Of a stretch of 64,000 bases of DNA, positions 51,373-60,628 are shown in pieces. Source of the stretch: Aliihoeflea sp023389195 (GTDB taxonomy: Bacteria > Pseudomonadota > Alphaproteobacteria > Rhizobiales > Rhizobiaceae); assembly GCA_023389195.1 (NCBI GenBank), contig JAEWET010000003.1, forward strand, positions 1-64,000, given 5' to 3'. Numbering within the stretch: position 1 is the stretch's first letter; every line of letters begins with the position of its first letter. The translations under genes were made by a program, and so were the position numbers. The notes below the pieces were generated by a model. It saw only the letters and a program-made list of their open reading frames with translations, searched no databases and was not told the origin of the DNA.

Positions 51373-51621
51373 CTATCGCGGTTGCCCCGATGCCGGATCG
51401 ATGTCGATGTCAATCTTGGCGCCGTCGGCGCGGTAGTATTCGATTTCCCAATAGCCATCGCTGTCCCATTCGATTTCGTCGAAATAGCCGAAGCCGTCTT
51501 CGGCCTCGATCGTTGCGAGAATTTCTGAAAGCGGGACCGAGCCCGGCGCGGGCTGGGCAAGAGCGGGCATTGACAGTCCGGCAGCAATCAACAGGCTGGC
51601 GGCGGCAAGTTGCAACTTCAT
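51373..51621 (-). CDS. Small secreted PepSY-domain protein
   Basis: An 82-residue exported protein: signal peptide ending ALAQ at about 23, then a single acidic PepSY-like domain (VPLSEILATIEAEDGFGYFDEIEWDSDGYWEIEY). Such small periplasmic proteins are thought to inhibit or assist proteases, or bind ligands; function here is unknown. GAGGAG lies 6 bases before ATG 51621. It lies 59 bp downstream of parC on the same strand. Confidence 0.82.
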   Translation of the reverse strand: MKLQLAAASLLIAAGLSMPALAQPAPGSVPLSEILATIEAEDGFGYFDEIEWDSDGYWEIEYYRADGAKIDIDIDPASGQPR

Positions 51622-51680
51622 CAAGAACTCCTCGGTTGGGTCGGTGAAGGCCAACGCAAGGTTGTAACGATGGTTCCTGG

Positions 51681-53963
51681 TTAGAACTTGCCCGTCCTTG
51701 GGAAGCCTTTCGGCACCATGCGGCCGGCACCGGCGCGGTTGCCGATCCACTCGATCAGCTCGGCCTGGCTGCGGGTGAATCCGCGTCCGGCCGAATCCGT
51801 CCAGGTCAGCCCCGCCTCCATCGCGAAGGTCTTTGCGTCCGACACGCCGCCATCCTTGTAGCGCTGCAGGCGCACGCCCTTGCCGCGCGTCATTTCCGGC
51901 ACCTCGACCAGCGAGAACACGAGCAGCTTGCGGTTGTCGCCGACGATGGCGAGGTGGTCGCCCGAAACGGTCAGGCAGAGCCGCGCCTCGTCCGGCGACT
52001 TGACGTTCATCACCTGCCTGCCCTTGCGCGTATTGGCGACGACTTCAGCCTCCGGCACCGCAAATCCATAGCCCTCGCGGCTGACGAGCAGCAGCCGGCG
52101 CTGCGGGTCGTGGACGAAGGCGGTGAGGATGTCCTGGTCGTTTTCCATGTCGACCATGATACGGATCGGCTCGCCGTGCCCGCGACCGCCCGGCAGCCGG
52201 TCGGCGCCGAGCGTGTAGAACTTGCCGCCGGTCGTGAAGACGATGATCTTGTCGGTCGTCTGCGCGTGGAAGGCGAGCTTGAGCTTGTCGCCTTCCTTGA
52301 AGGTCAGCGACGCGAAATCGGCCATGTGGCCCTTCATCGCGCGCAGCCAGCCCTTTTCGGACACGACGATCGTCACCGGCTCCTTCTCGATCATCGCGTG
52401 ATGGATGTCGCCGACATCATGCTCCGGCGCGTCGGCGAACTGCGTGCGGCGGCGGCCGAGGTCGGTATGCGAGCCGAACTTGTCGCGGATCTTTTCGACC
52501 TCCCAGCGGATCGTCTTCCACTGCTTGGCCTCGGAGGCCAGCAGGCCTTCGATCTGTGCCTTCTCGGCGGTCAGAGCCTCGTGCTCCTTGCGGATCTCGA
52601 ACTCCTCCAGCTTGCGCAGATTGCGCAGGCGCATGTTGAGAATGGCTTCGGCCTGGATGTCCGTCAGGTCCCAACGGGCGATCATCACCTTCTTGGGCTC
52701 ATCCTCCTCGCGGATGATGCGGATGACCTCGTCGATGTTGAGGTAGGCGATCAATAGGCCGCCGAGGATTTCCAGCCGCCGCTCGATCTCCGCCAGCCGG
52801 TGGCGCGAGCGGCGGATCAGCACTTCCTTGCGGTGCTCCAGCCACTCGACCAGCACGCCCTTAAGCGACAGAACGTTCGGCACCTTGCCGCGCGTCAGGA
52901 CGTTCATGTTGAGCGGAAAGCGGCTTTCGAGCTCGGTCAGCTTGAAAACGGATTCCATCAGCAATGCCGGGTCGACCAGCCGGCTTTTCGGCACCAGCAC
53001 GAGGCGGATGTCCTCCGCGCTTTCGTCGCGCACATCGTCGAGCAGCGGCAGCTTGCGGGCGAGCAGGAGTTCAGCGATCTTCTCGACCAGCCGCGCCTTC
53101 TGGACGCCGTAGGGAATCTCGGTGACGACAATCTGGTAGGTGCCCCTGCCCTGGTCCTCCTGCTCCCACCTCGCCCGCACGCGGAACGAGCCGCGCCCGG
53201 TCTTATAGGCCTGCGCGATCATGTCGAAATCGTCGACGATGATGCCACCGGTCGGGAAGTCAGGCCCGCGCACCATGTTCTCGTCCGGATCGGTCGGGTG
53301 CGGCTCGCGGGTCAGGAGGTCCTCGACCTCCGCGCCCGGATGGTCGATCAGGTGCAGCGCGGCCTTGCACAGTTCGGCGAGGTTATGCGGCGGCACGGAC
53401 GTCGCCATGCCGACGGCGATGCCGGACGAGCCGTTGGCGAGAAGGTTCGGGAACGCGCCCGGCAGGACGACCGGTTCCTCGTCCTCCTCATTGTAGGTGG
53501 GGCGAAAATCGACCGCATCCTCGGTGATGCCGGCCAGAAGCTCGGTCGTCACCTCGGTCATCCGCGCTTCGGTGTAGCGCATGGCGGCGGCGTTATCGCC
53601 GTCGACATTGCCGAAATTGCCCTGCCCGTCGACGAGCGGATAGCGCACCGAGAAAGACTGCGCGAGGCGCACCAGCGCGTCATAGATCGACTGGTCGCCA
53701 TGCGGGTGGAACTTGCCCATCACCTCGCCGACGATGCGGGCGCACTTGGCGAAGCCCTGCTCGGGGTTCAGCCGCAGAAGGCGCATGGAGTGGACGATAC
53801 GGCGGTGGACGGGCTTCAGCCCGTCGCGCACGTCCGGCAGCGCGCGGTGCATGATCGTCGAGAGCGCATAGGCCAGATAGCGCTCTTCGAGCGCCTTCTT
53901 CAGGTCGACCGGCTCGATATGATCGCCGTCTCCGGCGCCAGGCGGCAAAAGGCTTTTTCCCAT
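51681..53963 (-). CDS. parC: DNA topoisomerase IV subunit A
   Basis: A 760-residue type IIA topoisomerase A subunit that unlinks daughter chromosomes together with ParE. The N-terminal motif is ALPDVRDGLKPVHRRI; the catalytic tyrosine is Tyr130 in AAAMRYTEARM; the quinolone region GKFHPHGDQSIYDAL lies just before. The C-terminal beta-pinwheel is shorter than in GyrA and lacks a GyrA box that I can see, so ParC is preferred over GyrA. The parE topoisomerase gene is not in the window. Confidence 0.92.
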   Translation of the reverse strand: MGKSLLPPGAGDGDHIEPVDLKKALEERYLAYALSTIMHRALPDVRDGLKPVHRRIVHSMRLLRLNPEQGFAKCARIVGEVMGKFHPHGDQSIYDALVRLAQSFSVRYPLVDGQGNFGNVDGDNAAAMRYTEARMTEVTTELLAGITEDAVDFRPTYNEEDEEPVVLPGAFPNLLANGSSGIAVGMATSVPPHNLAELCKAALHLIDHPGAEVEDLLTREPHPTDPDENMVRGPDFPTGGIIVDDFDMIAQAYKTGRGSFRVRARWEQEDQGRGTYQIVVTEIPYGVQKARLVEKIAELLLARKLPLLDDVRDESAEDIRLVLVPKSRLVDPALLMESVFKLTELESRFPLNMNVLTRGKVPNVLSLKGVLVEWLEHRKEVLIRRSRHRLAEIERRLEILGGLLIAYLNIDEVIRIIREEDEPKKVMIARWDLTDIQAEAILNMRLRNLRKLEEFEIRKEHEALTAEKAQIEGLLASEAKQWKTIRWEVEKIRDKFGSHTDLGRRRTQFADAPEHDVGDIHHAMIEKEPVTIVVSEKGWLRAMKGHMADFASLTFKEGDKLKLAFHAQTTDKIIVFTTGGKFYTLGADRLPGGRGHGEPIRIMVDMENDQDILTAFVHDPQRRLLLVSREGYGFAVPEAEVVANTRKGRQVMNVKSPDEARLCLTVSGDHLAIVGDNRKLLVFSLVEVPEMTRGKGVRLQRYKDGGVSDAKTFAMEAGLTWTDSAGRGFTRSQAELIEWIGNRAGAGRMVPKGFPRTGKF

Positions 53964-54133
53964 GGGTATGGCTTAAACAGCCGGGGGATTCGCAGCAAGG
54001 CCGCGCGCCGCCGCACCCCGTGTCAATCCACCGAAAACCGCCGCCCCATGATTTTGTGCCACAGAAACATCATTTGCGTTTTCGCCACGTCTGCGCTCTG
54101 TGTTCTCTAGATCAAAGGATTTAGGTTTTTTCG

Positions 54134-55315
54134 ATGCAGATCGTTGCAACTGGAATGAAGACATTGGCGCTCGGCTGCGCGCTCACTGCAACCACGCTGA
54201 CGGGCGCATTCGCGCAGGATGTCGACGCCGCGCTCGCGCGCATGAAGGCGCTGATGGCGGAACAGGGCGTGACGCTTGACTGGGCGGACGCCGAAGTTTC
54301 GGGCGCGAACGCCACTCTCACCGGCGTCACCGTCACCTCTGAAGGCACGGCGGAGCCGATCGGCGATATCGAAGTGACAGGCATCGCGGATGCCGAAAAC
54401 GGCTACCGCGTCGGCAGCATCGAAATGCCGACCTACACCGCAACCGAAGCCGGCGGCACGCTCACGCTGACCGACCTCGTGATGGACGAAGTCTTTCTGC
54501 CCAACGAAGGCGTGGACGTTGGGGGTGCGGAAATCTTCTTCTACGAGCGCGCGGCGCTCGGCGCGGCGACGCTCGAGACCGATGGCCGCGAGATTTTTTC
54601 CCTCACCAATCTGAACGTCGAAATCACGCCGCCCGAAGACGATGGCGAACTCGCCTTCACCGGCGGCGCCGACGCCTTCACGGCAGATCTGAGCGTTTCA
54701 GACGACCCCAAGCACACGGAAGTCCTGACGCGTCTCGGCTACGAACAGGTTTCCGGCAGCATGGCCTTTGCCGGAAGCTGGGCTGCGGGCGACGGGCGGC
54801 TGAAGCTGTCTCAATACGATTTCGTCGTCGACGACGCCGGGACGCTCGGCATCAGCTTCGACCTCAGCGGCTACACGCCCGAATTCGTCAAGGCGTTGCG
54901 CGAGACCTCGGAACGCATGGCCGCAAGTTCGCAGGCGGAGCAATCGCGGCATGGTCTCGCCATGCTCGGCCTGATGCAACAGCTCAGCCTGCATGGGCTG
55001 GAGATTACCTATGACGACGCGTCACTGACGGCGAACGTGCTCGAATTCGCCGCCGAGGAACAGGAAATCTCGGCGGCCGACGTCGCCAACCAGACGAAGG
55101 CCGTCCTGCCCTTCATGATGGCCGGCATCAACGCCCCGCAGCTTTCGCAGATGGTGACGGCGGCGCTGTCGCAGTTCCTCGACGACCCGCAATCGCTGAC
55201 GATCCGCGCCGCGCCGGCGAAGCCCGTCCCGTTCTCGATGCTGCTCGCAGCGGGCATGGCCTCGCCCGACGCGCTCGTGCAGCAGTTGAATTTGAGCGTG
55301 ACGGCGAACGATTAG
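54134..55315 (+). CDS. Secreted protein of unknown function
   Basis: A 393-residue acidic protein with a cleavable signal peptide (cut after AFAQ, about residue 28). The mature part is rich in beta-type Thr/Gly/Asp segments at first and helical later (from about residue 250). I do not recognise a family. Similar periplasmic proteins of this shape exist as hypotheticals in Rhizobiales, from memory only. The ATG at 54134 is used; a second ATG 7 codons later (54155) would give a more usual signal peptide. It is divergent from parC and convergent with the DUF922 gene. Confidence 0.75.
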   Translation: MQIVATGMKTLALGCALTATTLTGAFAQDVDAALARMKALMAEQGVTLDWADAEVSGANATLTGVTVTSEGTAEPIGDIEVTGIADAENGYRVGSIEMPTYTATEAGGTLTLTDLVMDEVFLPNEGVDVGGAEIFFYERAALGAATLETDGREIFSLTNLNVEITPPEDDGELAFTGGADAFTADLSVSDDPKHTEVLTRLGYEQVSGSMAFAGSWAAGDGRLKLSQYDFVVDDAGTLGISFDLSGYTPEFVKALRETSERMAASSQAEQSRHGLAMLGLMQQLSLHGLEITYDDASLTANVLEFAAEEQEISAADVANQTKAVLPFMMAGINAPQLSQMVTAALSQFLDDPQSLTIRAAPAKPVPFSMLLAAGMASPDALVQQLNLSVTAND

Positions 55316-55328
55316 GCGTTGAGCAAGG

Positions 55329-55919
55329 TCAGCCGTTGACGAGGGTCAGGATGAGCTGGTGGATGTTGCCGCCATTGCCCATCTCGACCCGGTCGAAGTC
55401 GCGGCTCTTCTGGCGTTGCGCCTGCGAAAGTTCGCCCAGCCGCGCCTGAAGCTTCTGTCGCACCTTCTGGCAGCCGGCGTCGTCGGGCGCGCTCAAGCCG
55501 ACCGAATAGGCTTCGATGGCTCGGACCATGTCCTTGATGTCCTCGCCATGCACGTTCTCATGGGCGCGGATGCCCTCGATGAACCGATCCCAGCTGCGCT
55601 GCATGTCCGCAGACAGGCTGCTCGACGGCTTGGGCAGCGCATAGGTGATGATCAGATGCGGGCGCGCGGTGACCAGCACGCAGGAACCGTCCGGCTGGGG
55701 CTGATAGTCGCGCGACCATTTCAGATCGAAATTCGTATAGGCGATGGCCCGGCCGATGCCGATCTTGGGGCCGTTCGCGCCGATCGACTGGTAGAGCTCG
55801 ATGCCGGTTGTGCCGGAGATTGAATACGGCTCGACCCGCTCGACGGCCTGCCAGTCGGCCCGGGCGGCAGGAATGGCAGCGGCGAGCAGGGCCAGCGCCA
55901 ATGTTGCGCGTCGCATCAT
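55329..55919 (-). CDS. DUF922 putative zinc-dependent exported protease
   Basis: A 196-residue protein with a signal peptide (MMRRATLALALLAAAIPAARA). The DUF922 domain has HENVHG near residue 123, an HExxH-like zinc motif, preceded by SWDRFIEGIRA. Proteins of this family are predicted secreted metalloproteases; activity is not proven. Its ATG overlaps the pcp stop as ATGA, with GGAG 6 bases upstream, so the two are coupled. Confidence 0.85.
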   Translation of the reverse strand: MMRRATLALALLAAAIPAARADWQAVERVEPYSISGTTGIELYQSIGANGPKIGIGRAIAYTNFDLKWSRDYQPQPDGSCVLVTARPHLIITYALPKPSSSLSADMQRSWDRFIEGIRAHENVHGEDIKDMVRAIEAYSVGLSAPDDAGCQKVRQKLQARLGELSQAQRQKSRDFDRVEMGNGGNIHQLILTLVNG

Positions 55920-56560
55920 GATCCGCTCCATGCGTCGACCGACGCCGACAGAATGATGTCCGCACCGCGGTGCAGATCGGCGAGCGATAAGGTCGCTGCG
56001 GTCGCCGAAGCATCCGTGTCGAGCGGCGGGACGTGGATGAAGCCCGTCATCGCCGGCTTCAGGCCGTCGCAGGCATGGGCAGCGGAAAGCGTGAAGACCG
56101 TGTTGCACAGATAACCGCCGGCATCGTCCGACCATTCGACCGGCAAGCCGGCTGCGACGATACGTCGCTCCATCTCTTCGAGCGGCAGTGTCGCTGCGAT
56201 CGTCTCAGGACCGGCGCAGATCGCGGCGGCCGCCGGCATGTTGCCCAGATTGTCCGGCCGCGCCTTGGCATTGGTGTTGCGGGCGACGCGCTCGAGGCGA
56301 AATCCTTTGCATTCACGCGCGAGCCCGAAATGCAGCGCGATGTCCGGCTCGAAATCCGCGCAGAGCGCGGCAAGCTGAGCCGCGATCGTGTCGTATTCGA
56401 CGGACAGCACAGCCGTTTTCAGATCGGCATCGATTGCGGGCGGTGTCTCGCGCAGGCTTCCCACCAGCGCCTCGGTCGGGTTGACCGGAGCGCCGGGGAA
56501 GACCGAAAATCCCGTCAGGAGAATGCGCGGGCGACGCTGCTCGGTCATGCCGCCCGTCAT
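55916..56560 (-). CDS. pcp: Pyroglutamyl-peptidase I
   Basis: A 214-residue cysteine peptidase (family C15) that removes N-terminal pyroglutamate. The triad is visible as Glu90 (RLERVARN), Cys152 (GGYLCNTVF) and His176 (TGFIHVPP). The N-terminal ILLTGFSVFPGAPVNPTE is characteristic. It lies 3 bp after aspS and overlaps the DUF922 gene, making an aspS-pcp-DUF922 operon. The start may be ATG 56560 or, four codons later, 56548. Confidence 0.92.
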   Translation of the reverse strand: MTGGMTEQRRPRILLTGFSVFPGAPVNPTEALVGSLRETPPAIDADLKTAVLSVEYDTIAAQLAALCADFEPDIALHFGLARECKGFRLERVARNTNAKARPDNLGNMPAAAAICAGPETIAATLPLEEMERRIVAAGLPVEWSDDAGGYLCNTVFTLSAAHACDGLKPAMTGFIHVPPLDTDASATAATLSLADLHRGADIILSASVDAWSGS

Positions 56561-56563
56561 TCG

Positions 56564-58357
56564 TCACGCGTCCTTCTTCGCCGTCGGCGCGACGCGCAAG
56601 TGCAGTTCGCGCAGTTGCTGCGGCGTTGCCGGCGACGGCGCGTTCATCAGCAGGTCCTGCGCCTGCTGGTTCATCGGGAACATGGTCACTTCGCGCAGGT
56701 TCTTCGCGCCGACCAGAAGCATGACGATGCGGTCGATGCCTGCCGCCATGCCGCCATGCGGCGGCGCGCCGTACTGGAACGCGCGATAGAGGCCGCCGAA
56801 GCGCTCCTCGACCGTCTCTCGGCTGAGACCCACCATCTCGAACGCCTTGACCATCGTCTCGGGCAAATGGTTGCGGATGCCGCCCGACGCGATCTCGAAG
56901 CCGTTGCAGACCATGTCGTACTGGAACGCCTTCAGCGCCAGCGGATCGTCGCCCTGCAAGCCTTCCATGCCGCCCTGCGGCATCGAGAACGGGTTGTGCG
57001 CGAAGTCGATCTTCTTCTCGTCCTCGTTCCATTCGAAGAACGGGAAGTCCACGATCCAGCACAGTTCGAATCGGTCGCGGTCGACGAGGTTCAGTTCCTC
57101 GCCCGCCCGCGTGCGCGCAGCGCCTGCGAAGGAGACGAACTTCTTCGGATCGCCCGCGACGAAGAAGCAGGCATCGCCGTCATCGAGGCCAAGTTGATGG
57201 CGGACCGCCTCGGTGCGCTCCTCGCCGATGTTCTTGGCAAGCGGGCCGGCGCCTTCGAGCTTGTCGCCTTCCTTGCGCCAGAAGATATAGCCGAGACCCG
57301 GCTGGCCCTCGCCCTGCGCCCAGGAGTTCATCCGGTCGCAGAATGCGCGCGAGCCGCCGGTCTTCGCCGGGATTGCCCAAATCTGGTTCTGCTCGCCCGA
57401 AGCGAGAATGTTCGCGAACACCTTGAAGCCCGAGCCGCGGAAATGGTCGGAGACGTCCTGCATCTCGATCGGGTTGCGCAGGTCCGGCTTGTCGGAGCCG
57501 TATTTGCGCATGGCCTCGTCATAGGCAATGCGCGGGAATTTCTGCGTCACCGGCTTGCCGCCCGCGAAGGTCTCGAACACCTGACGCAGCACCGACTCCA
57601 TCGTCGAGAGCACGTCTTCCTGCTCGACGAAGCTCATTTCGAGGTCGAGCTGGTAGAACTCGCCCGGCAGACGGTCGGCGCGCGGGTCCTCGTCGCGGAA
57701 GCAGGGCGCGATCTGGAAATAGCGGTCGAAGCCCGACACCATGATCAACTGTTTGTAGATCTGCGGCGCCTGAGGCAGCGCGTAGAACGTGCCTTCATGG
57801 AGGCGCGACGGCACGAGGAAGTCGCGCGCGCCTTCAGGCGAGGAGGCCGTCAGGATCGGCGTCGAATATTCGGTGAACCCGACGTCGGCCATGCGCTTGC
57901 GCATTTCGGCGATGATCTTCGTGCGCTGCACAATGTTCCTGTGCAGGCTTTCGCGGCGCAGGTCGAGGAAGCGGTACTTGAGGCGGATGTCCTCGGGATA
58001 GTCCGGCTCGCCGAAGACCGGCAGCGGGAGTTCTTTGGCCTTGGACAGCACTTCCATGTCGCGCGCGAAGATCTCGATCTCGCCGGTCGGCAGGTTCGCG
58101 TTGACCGTCTCGTCCATGCGCGCCTTGACCTCGCCATCGACGCGGATGACCCATTCGCCGCGCACCGTCTCGGCGACCTTGAAGCACGGCGAATCGGGAT
58201 CGGCGACGATCTGCGTCAGGCCGTAATGGTCACGCAGGTCGATGAAGAGGAGGCCGCCATGGTCGCGCACGCGATGCACCCAGCCGGACACGCGAACATT
58301 CGCGCCGACGTCGCTCTTTCGAAGTTGCGCGCAAGTGTGGCTGCGATAGGCGTGCAT
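56564..58357 (-). CDS. aspS: Aspartyl-tRNA synthetase
   Basis: A 597-residue class II synthetase. An N-terminal OB-fold anticodon domain (VRVSGWVHRVRDHGGLLFIDLRD) is followed by the catalytic core, with motif 2 near FRDEDPRADRLPGEFYQLD and motif 3 GGMAAGIDRIVMLL. The bacterial-type insertion is present. Whether it is discriminating or also charges tRNA-Asn cannot be decided here. GGAAGAA lies 6 bases before ATG 58357, which excludes a start 31 codons upstream. Confidence 0.96.
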   Translation of the reverse strand: MHAYRSHTCAQLRKSDVGANVRVSGWVHRVRDHGGLLFIDLRDHYGLTQIVADPDSPCFKVAETVRGEWVIRVDGEVKARMDETVNANLPTGEIEIFARDMEVLSKAKELPLPVFGEPDYPEDIRLKYRFLDLRRESLHRNIVQRTKIIAEMRKRMADVGFTEYSTPILTASSPEGARDFLVPSRLHEGTFYALPQAPQIYKQLIMVSGFDRYFQIAPCFRDEDPRADRLPGEFYQLDLEMSFVEQEDVLSTMESVLRQVFETFAGGKPVTQKFPRIAYDEAMRKYGSDKPDLRNPIEMQDVSDHFRGSGFKVFANILASGEQNQIWAIPAKTGGSRAFCDRMNSWAQGEGQPGLGYIFWRKEGDKLEGAGPLAKNIGEERTEAVRHQLGLDDGDACFFVAGDPKKFVSFAGAARTRAGEELNLVDRDRFELCWIVDFPFFEWNEDEKKIDFAHNPFSMPQGGMEGLQGDDPLALKAFQYDMVCNGFEIASGGIRNHLPETMVKAFEMVGLSRETVEERFGGLYRAFQYGAPPHGGMAAGIDRIVMLLVGAKNLREVTMFPMNQQAQDLLMNAPSPATPQQLRELHLRVAPTAKKDA

Positions 58358-58486
58358 GGGAGGTTCTTCCGAATTCTGGATAGCAATGAGAAGCGCCTCG
58401 GGCGCTCCGAAAATCGGCGCGACAAGCGCACGCAGTGTCGCTTTTGTCAAGTTTTGCCGGTCGTCGGTATGGTTGAGCGGATCAGC

Positions 58487-58777
58487 TCAAAGGTCCAGTC
58501 CGCGCAGGCTTTGGGCGTGAACGACCGCGACGATCACGATGCCTTCGCTTTCCTCGACGTAGAAGATGACGTGACTGCCGTGCTCATGCCGGCGAAGGCC
58601 ATTGCGAATGGAATCGGCGCGGCGGCCCATCTTGCGGAACTGAGCCAGCTTGTCGAACACGCCCTTCAATTCCTCGAAATAGCGCGCGGCCTGTCGCTCG
58701 CCGAACTGTTCGAAACCGTAGACGAATATGCTTGAAAGGTCTGCGTCCGCCCGCTCGCTCAGCCGGTACTCAGTCAC
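58487..58777 (-). CDS. parE: ParE/RelE-family toxin
   Basis: A 96-residue toxin of the ParE/RelE fold, a gyrase or ribosome poison in studied relatives. Family segments are YRLSERADADLSSIFVYGFEQFG, MGRRADSIRNGLRRHEHGSHVIFY and the C-terminal IVAVVHAQSLRGLDL. Its start lies inside the last codons of the antitoxin gene (8-bp overlap), the usual translational coupling of such pairs. The gene name here is for the toxin, not topoisomerase IV. Confidence 0.9.
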   Translation of the reverse strand: MTEYRLSERADADLSSIFVYGFEQFGERQAARYFEELKGVFDKLAQFRKMGRRADSIRNGLRRHEHGSHVIFYVEESEGIVIVAVVHAQSLRGLDL

Positions 58778-59048
58778 GCAGCGTACCGCTCAGTCTCGCC
58801 ATCTCCTTGGCTTCGGCAAATATGTCGTCAAGCGACCGATTGCTGATGCCGCTCGCCATTCCCTCGTCGATGATCCGGCGCAACTCCTCCATGCGCACTT
58901 CCTTGTCGCGCTCCGCCTCTCGCTTCTCGCGGTCGCGCCGGATCAGATCGCGGACGTAATCGCTGGAACTGGCGAAATAGCCGGCTTCGAGTTGATCCTC
59001 GACCCACTCCTTCATCTTCTCGGGCAGGGAAATGGTCATTGTTGCCAT
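58770..59048 (-). CDS. parD: ParD-family antitoxin
   Basis: A 92-residue antitoxin with an N-terminal ribbon-helix-helix (MTISLPEKMKEWVEDQLEAG, then YFASSSDYVRDLIRRDRE) and a C-terminal toxin-binding tail. ParD proteins neutralise ParE and repress their own operon. ATG 59048 is chosen because GGAG lies 6 bases upstream. A promoter and a palindrome fit for ParD binding lie just ahead. Confidence 0.9.
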   Translation of the reverse strand: MATMTISLPEKMKEWVEDQLEAGYFASSSDYVRDLIRRDREKREAERDKEVRMEELRRIIDEGMASGISNRSLDDIFAEAKEMARLSGTLRD

Positions 59049-59071
59049 AACAGTCTCCATATTTGTGAGCG

Positions 59072-59110
59072 ATCATAACAGTAATAAGCAAAATTCACAA
59101 ATAATGTGAA
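59072..59110 (-). promoter_or_regulatory. parDE promoter with palindromic operator candidate
   Basis: On the minus strand TTGTGA (59095-59100) and TATGAT (59072-59077) are separated by 17 bases, a good sigma-70 promoter. The perfect palindrome TTCACA/TGTGAA around five bases (59094-59110) overlaps the -35 box, as expected for an autorepressed antitoxin operon. ParD binding is inferred. Confidence 0.7.
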
Positions 59111-59312
59111 GCACGCTCGCCGCGCAGCTTTGGGCGAATCCGATCAGATCCCATTCGGCACGTTCGCCGTCGACGATCCCGCATCCGCGGTGCAAGCGTT
59201 CGAGCCGTGGCTGCCACCCACGATGCCTGTGGGGTCACCCTCAAGGCCGGGCTGGATCATGGCTTCGCGCCGTGGCGCGGACTATAGAACGAAGAACCCG
59301 GCACGGATTCCC

Positions 59313-60551
59313 ATGACCTCCATCCGCCCTCTCCTTCCCCTGCTCCTCGCCGCCGGCATCCTGCTCGCCGGTAATGGACTGCAGGGCACGCTGATCGCAC
59401 TGCGTGGCCAGGAGGAAGGCTTTTCGACCGGCCTCATCGGCGTCATCGGTGCGGCTTATTTCGCCGGTTTCTTCCTCGGCTGCATGACGATCACGCAGAT
59501 GCTGCGCGCGGTCGGCCACATACGCTGCTTCGCTGCGCTCGCCGCCCTAGCCGCGAGCGGTACGCTGACGCTGGTTCTGTTCGTTGATCCGGTGCTGTGG
59601 ATCATCGTCCGCTTCATTATCGGCTTCTGTTTCGCCGGCCTCTTCACCGTGATGGAAAGCTGGATCAATTCCAGCGTCGGCAACGAGGCGCGCGGGCGCG
59701 CGACTGCCCTCTATCGCGTCATCGATCTCGTCGGCACGACGCTCTCGCAGTTCATGATCCCGCTTTTCGGCATCGAGGGCTTCACGATCTTCGGCGTGAT
59801 GGCGATCATGATCACGCTGTCGCTCGTGCCGGTCTCGCGCGGCGACCGCTCCAATCCCAAGCCGCCGGTGGAACTGAAGCTCGACCTGAAGAGCGTCTGG
59901 CTGATCTCGCCGCTCGCCTGCATCGGCTCGGCAGTCGCGGGGCTCGCCAACAGCGCGTTTCGTCTCGTCGGCCCGCTCTATGCGCAGTCGATCGGCATGA
60001 ATGTCGGCGAGATCGCAACCTTCATCTCATTGGGCGTCATCGGCGGCGTTGTGCTGCAATATCCGCTCGGGTCCCTGTCTGACCGCTGGGACCGGCGCAA
60101 GACCCTGCTGCTGACCTCCGCCGCCGCAATGCTGGCCGCGCTCGCGCTCGCGCTGGCGACCGACGCGGGCAGCCTGATCCATTTCGCGCTGATCCTGATA
60201 TTCTCGGCCTTCGCCATGCCGATCTATTCGCTGGCGGCGGCGCACGGAAACGACAATGCGGGCGAAGGCGGCTATGTGAAGGTCGCCGCCGCGTTGATGT
60301 TCTTCTATGCCATCGGTGCCGTGATCGGCCCCCTCGCCTCTTCGGCGTTGCTGACGCAGTTCGGCAATTCGGCGCTCTTCTTCTATCTGGTCGGTGTCTA
60401 CGCGCTCTTCATCTGCGTCACGCTCTACCGGATGCGCGTGCGCGCCGCCCCGCCGCGTGCCGAGCGCGGCCGCTTCACCGCGCTTTTGCGGACCTCGCCG
60501 TTCTTCGCCAAGCTTGCGCACAAGCCGGGCAAGGCCGACAGGTCGAACTGA
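59313..60551 (+). CDS. MFS transporter (YcaD/UMF-like)
   Basis: A 412-residue major facilitator with twelve predicted helices. The A-motif-like SLGVIGGVVLQYPLGSLSDRWDRRKTLLL starts the second half, and ESWINSS in helix 5 resembles the YcaD subgroup. The substrate is unknown. ATG 59313 starts just before the first helix; in-frame sequence upstream lacks features. It lies downstream of the ParDE promoter in the opposite direction and 77 bp before rnd. Confidence 0.88.
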   Translation: MTSIRPLLPLLLAAGILLAGNGLQGTLIALRGQEEGFSTGLIGVIGAAYFAGFFLGCMTITQMLRAVGHIRCFAALAALAASGTLTLVLFVDPVLWIIVRFIIGFCFAGLFTVMESWINSSVGNEARGRATALYRVIDLVGTTLSQFMIPLFGIEGFTIFGVMAIMITLSLVPVSRGDRSNPKPPVELKLDLKSVWLISPLACIGSAVAGLANSAFRLVGPLYAQSIGMNVGEIATFISLGVIGGVVLQYPLGSLSDRWDRRKTLLLTSAAAMLAALALALATDAGSLIHFALILIFSAFAMPIYSLAAAHGNDNAGEGGYVKVAAALMFFYAIGAVIGPLASSALLTQFGNSALFFYLVGVYALFICVTLYRMRVRAAPPRAERGRFTALLRTSPFFAKLAHKPGKADRSN

Positions 60552-60628
60552 TCCGCGTCGAGAATCCGGTTGACGCACGGTCGATCGGCTGTGAATGAGA
60601 AGCAAACGACAGGATAGCCAAGCAAGAC

